Below are positions 59,976-64,000 of a stretch of DNA of 64,000 nucleotides, in pieces. A program made the translations under genes and the position numbers. The stretch's first letter is position 1, and every line of letters begins with the position of its first letter. The notes beneath the pieces were generated by a model, which saw nothing but the letters and a program-made list of their open reading frames with translations, did not search any database and was not told the DNA's origin. Source of the DNA: Begonia masoniana (Eukaryota > Streptophyta > Magnoliopsida > Cucurbitales > Begoniaceae); assembly GCA_022432975.1 (NCBI GenBank), contig CM039508.1, forward strand, positions 49,875,646-49,939,645, given 5' to 3'.

Positions 59976-60839
59976 ACCCTTTTTCATGCAAAAAAAAAAA
60001 AAAATTTTATTAGTTCTTTGAATCAGTTGTACAATCACACTCATTTATTGAACACGCGACAATTAATTATAAAATCATTGTTGATTAATATCGAAGGAAG
60101 TTTCGCTTACATATCCGGGAAAAAAACATAGGAAAATGTGGGTGTGACACTACCTCCCACTACCTTATATTCCTTTCTAATTACCCCTCTATGCATTTCT
60201 AACTTATGGGTTGAACCAAATTACTATAGTTCGTCGAATCGGTTTTACGAAAATACCTCATTCAATTGAAAACGTCGGACAATTTCATTAAAAATTAGTA
60301 TTGCAGTAAACAGAAGTAACTACGTTTTAATTATCGGGGAATAATTCATAGGTGTAAAATGTCGGTTGTTACATGGGGAACTGATTACAATTCTCGCAAA
60401 CTTCCGCAAGTTATAATCCTTCGCCATCACATGAGGGCATAAATACGCTCTGCGTTAATATGGTTCAAATCCATGAGAAAGCTTACTTTCAATCATGGTC
60501 ATTCCATCGGCCTAAACCACCATTCGGAATTAATCGGTCAAAAATGCCCAATTCCAAGCAGACCCATTAGCTGGATTTCCAATGAAACCCTAAATTCAAT
60601 TGACCGCCAGAGATCTAAACAAAAACCCATCAATTACAATTAACAATAAGATAGGCAATATTTGCCCCAAGAGAAAAACACCGCACCAGCAAAGTATCAG
60701 GCGAAAGAAGAAAACGCCAATCAAAGGGAGATTCCTTGAGTTTAAAAACAAGGACGCATAAAAAAAAATGGGGGCCAGGAAGGAGGCTAAGCCGTCGGAA
60801 TCGATTTCGTGAGGACAAAACGTTAGGGGGGAAGAGAGC
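59976..60839. other. Sequence between duplication copy 2 and the gap, unresolved
   Basis: An A-run of about 19 bases at 59989-60004 marks the edge of the duplication. A block ending gtcggttgttacatgg near 60375 looks retrotransposon-derived. On the minus strand 60480-60839 has the look of a gene 5' UTR (a T- and C-rich leader), but no start or domain can be supported. Confidence 0.35.
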
Positions 60840-60939
60840 NNNNNNNNNNNNNNNNNNNNNNNNNNNNNNNNNNNNNNNNNNNNNNNNNNNNNNNNNNNNN
60901 NNNNNNNNNNNNNNNNNNNNNNNNNNNNNNNNNNNNNNN
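60840..60939. other. Assembly gap, 100 N
   Basis: Exactly 100 N, shortly after the right edge of duplication copy 2, as the first gap follows copy 1. Confidence 0.99.
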
Positions 60940-62777
60940 CCCAACCCAGAGAAATCGAGATATAAAAGTGTTTTAAAATGTCATGGAATTGGTCTATTTC
61001 TTCCCAATGCCCAATACAAGAACTATGATTTTGGTTAATAATGGGGATAATTGGTTTCTGAAGAGAAAGTGACATGAAGTTATGCCACCCCATTTGAGAC
61101 AGCTAGTGATACCGACATGCAGTTGTTGGCCACGCCTTAGTAGTTCTTCGAACCCTCCATGTTCAACTATAGAAGAATATGCCCGTCCAACGTGAAAAAA
61201 CAATTTTTCTCTACCGCGCCTGTTACAGAAAAGGTTTGTGTTTTAAATCAGAGCGGGAGAAAGTTGTGGTGAATGTTGCAAGTACAGATGATGGTGGACA
61301 AGCTTGCATTAAAGACTGCCTGAAATCACCCTTCGCTATCCGCTCCAATGGCTCAAATGAAGTTGGGAGGTGTCTCGAATGAAGGTAACAAAACAGTTCT
61401 TGTCTCATTTTTCAATTGTCAATATTCGATAAGTTTTTGTGATGTTTTTCCTATGCAAGCAAGCATATATTGCTTGGAAACCATGGCAATTGATAGACGC
61501 CCACCCATGATGGATACAAGAATCAGTACAGCTTTACCAAGGATGGCAAGTATTCCTGCTAGCTCCGTTAACCACCCCCCATCGAAGTTTTTTTGAAGAG
61601 CATGTCAAATAAAAAATTCCTGTCACAACACCAGCTCAATACAAAACAATCCATGCGAGTGAGCATGAAGTTCAAAAGAAAGTGAGAGAGAAGAGAGAAA
61701 ATGTGAAAGAAAGTAGAAAAGAGTCAGGATCCCTCTTGAAAAGAAAAAAAAAAGGCAGTGAATTCCTTGCAAAAGAGAGAGAGATTAAAGTGCCTTCAAA
61801 TCAAAAAAAACAGATGTGTTTGACTTGTACAAAGAGGCTTATTTCTTAAAAACACCACACAAATAAAACTCTAAATTTTTTAAACAAAATGAACTTCAAG
61901 CTTTACACTGTGAACGAATTAGACTCGAGTAATAAATTCAGACCCTGCTTGATTTTACTTTGATCGGATTCAAATTAAACCGATGTTATAGTATTTATAG
62001 ATATATTTTTTAGTTTTAATATTAAAAATTATAAAAAAATAAAAGCATCCTGCCAAACTGATCTTAAACCAACTAAAATCAAATAAAAATCGAGTTCAAA
62101 CCGAAACATCTAAAATGAAAAGCAAATCAACACCAAATGGGGCAACTCTAGTTAGATATTCATTTTATTCACGGTGCAAAGGGTTCAAGGTTTAAGTCGA
62201 AGAAATGTTAAAAATTTTACGTATATTTGTTAAAAAAAATTCAAGATTTAAATGGTTATTTTGTATTTTATTGTGAATATAATATTATGTAATTGATAGA
62301 AAAGAAAGGAAGAAAAAAGCCAAGACTTTGCATTAAAGAAAGGCTTCAACCATCTAGATGGGACGTCCATTCAATGTCTTTGATTTTTTCTTTGGAAGAC
62401 TTGCTGTTCCTAACAATTTGACTTCTAATTGAACCATTCTTTGGGTCAGAAACATTGAAAATAAAATTATTAATATTAAAACAACAACAATTTATTTATT
62501 AATTAATTTTGAACGACTATTAGAGATGACAAATGAGTGAGGAAGCTCGCCAACCCGCTCAGTCAGCTCGATACTGTAGCAAGCTAGCTCGGCTTGACTC
62601 GTTTAACTTTGACACGTGCTCTGACTCGAGATGAATTTTTTTTTTTGAGTTAGCTCGTTAGGCTTGGCTCGGCTCGTTTAACTCGTTAGGCTCAATGAGT
62701 TAGAATTTTTTAGGGTTGGCTCGGCTTGGTCAACGCGTTTGTTACCTTAATTTTAAATGATTGACAATTAAATAAGT
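60940..62777. other. Unresolved region with short gene-like minus-strand stretches
   Basis: Minus-strand segments near 61085-61200 (VGRAYSSIVEHGGFEELLRR) and 61225-61405 (PTSFEPLERIAKGDFRQS), and a third near 61450-61595 in another frame (GILAILGKAVLILVSIMGG), look coding-like. They do not join by clear splice sites and I recognise no family. They may be exons of a decayed gene. 61600-62777 is AT-rich with GCTCGGCTCG-type words at 62585-62730 and no gene. Confidence 0.3.
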
Positions 62778-64000
62778 TGTGACAGCCCCGGACCCGATCG
62801 GGGTCCGAGAGCCATTACCCCGGGACATATGATAGAAAACGGGCACATATTTTTTTTTGAACATAACAGACCGAGCTTTTAAAACAAACCCTTAAAACTT
62901 TTCAGAGGGAGAAGACGTTCTCTGGATTTGAAAGTAAAACGAAAAAGCAATTAAATTCAGAAGGCAGAATGAATGAGGGAAGAAAACAGAAGACACTGGA
63001 TAACAGAAGAATAGCAGAAAGAAATGAAAACAAAAGTAAATAAACCGGGGCGGAAGATGTTGGCAGAAAATATAATAAACAAAAATGAACAGTGCACCGG
63101 TGGATATAATATATGAACAGTGACCGGATGGATGAAAAATGTGAACAGTGACCGGAAGATGAAATTTGTGAACAGTGACCGGAAGATGAAATTTGTGAAC
63201 AGTGACCGGAAGATGAAATTTGTGAACAGTGGAGGATGCAATCGGAAGACATAGTTTTAAAGGCAGAATTTGTCCACATTTAACAGAAGGACAAACAAAC
63301 AGAGAGCATAAAAACATAAACGTTTCAAACCTTCAAAACCGATTCAAAATATGATTTTTTAAACATAACAGTAAACCACGGCAGAAACTTAAGAAAAATC
63401 AAATTACATGGATAGCTCTAAAACCAGAAACCATCCATGCACAGACCAACAGAAAAATATTCCAACAATTCCAGAATACTTCAGAACGTAATTCAACTGT
63501 CAAATACAGAGGTTTTGAATATCAATACAGATTTCAAAAAGTTCTACAGAAACTTGACATACATTTAAAATTCACCAAAACAAAAGTTTTAAAACAAAAC
63601 ATAAAGTCTATACAGGACTCGACTCAACTTTCAAAAATACACGCTCACAGGAATACATCTTGTCTGACTGCAGCAACTAAACCCCCATGAGCTCAATCCG
63701 CCAACCTCCCAAACTCATCAGCTTGAGGCACAAAATCCTCATCTGGAGGATCCATACCTACAACAGGGAGTTCAACTATGAGCCTAGAGCTCAGTAAGAA
63801 CATACTAGAATGCAGTGATGTATATGCTGTGCATGAACATTTTTAAATACATGAATATTACACTACATTACATTTCACTGGACAGGAAGGTATAAGTGGG
63901 AAGAAGAGCTGGCGCAACAGGAGTACATGACAGGATGCCAGTCCTCGTCCACACTTAACCATACATTACATTACAGGTTTTAACTTTCATTACTTCAAAT
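62778..64000 (-). mobile_element. LTR of a Ty3-type element, truncated by the window end
   Basis: Begins TGTGACAGCCCCGGACCCGA, with the near-palindrome CGGACCC/GGGGTCCG, a common plant Ty3 LTR tip. The order of motifs (agctcagtaag near 63788, then a run leading to gtgcatgaac) parallels the minus-strand solo LTR at 33811-36304, suggesting minus orientation. The other end is outside the window. Confidence 0.55.
63087..63240. repeat. 27-28-bp tandem repeat, about six units
   Basis: GAACAGTG(A/C)CCGG starts at 63087, 63115, 63143, 63170 and 63197, with a partial copy at 63224. The last full units are identical (GACCGGAAGATGAAATTTGT core). It lies inside the LTR. Confidence 0.9.

Noticed and set aside
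62892..63317. Minus-strand frames with 9-residue repeats (HKFHLPVTV)
   Set aside because: They are produced by the 27-bp tandem repeat in the LTR.

Overview
The window is nuclear DNA of a flowering plant, most likely a eudicot. It has spliced genes with GT/GC-AG introns, a PLETHORA-type double-AP2 gene, a bHLH122/130-type gene, and many Ty3 and Copia LTR retrotransposons, several of them nested. AT-rich intergenic DNA and two scaffold gaps of exactly 100 N (9209-9308, 60840-60939) complete the picture. I do not name a species.

Layout. (1) 1-9020 is copy 1 of a large segmental duplication. It carries a plant-specific gene of unknown function (+) and, convergent to it, the 3' part of a WD40-like gene (-). 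(2) 9063-10260 holds Ty3 and LTR remnants around the first gap. (3) 12.6-17.4 kb holds a PLT2/PLT1-like root stem-cell regulator with nine exons, a 9-nt microexon and a GC-AG intron. (4) 18.2-22.98 kb holds two diverged LTR-like copies, one split by an 848-bp Mutator-like foldback element with a perfect 9-bp target duplication. (5) 22.99-37.19 kb holds a broken eIF3c gene (-). It is cut by a 10.9-kb Copia composite (target duplication ACTAC), which itself contains a deleted Tekay-type Ty3 element (GTGAC) and a minus-strand solo LTR (CGTTG). (6) 38.8-40.9 kb holds a bHLH transcription factor gene. (7) 41.05-43.8 kb holds a decayed solo LTR of the same Copia family. A tandem array of a Cassandra-type TRIM element is inserted in it: five complete 419-bp LTRs, each with a 5S-rRNA-derived domain, between one pair of CCCGT duplications. 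(8) 44.36-59.98 kb is copy 2 of the segmental duplication. It carries the same two genes plus two later insertions, both in introns of the WD40-like gene: a 1478-bp solo LTR and a 5268-bp Reina-like chromovirus. (9) 60.0-64.0 kb holds the second gap, an unresolved gene-like stretch and the start of another large LTR.

The two copies of the duplication act as empty-site controls for each other. The Reina-like insertion is resolved to the base, with CATCT once in copy 1 and twice in copy 2. The strongest candidate for something unusual is the multimeric 5S-bearing TRIM array nested in a Copia solo LTR. The main caution is that the duplication could be an uncollapsed haplotype joined at the gaps.

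All calls come from reading the sequence and from known family motifs; no database search was run. Divergence figures are counts by eye.
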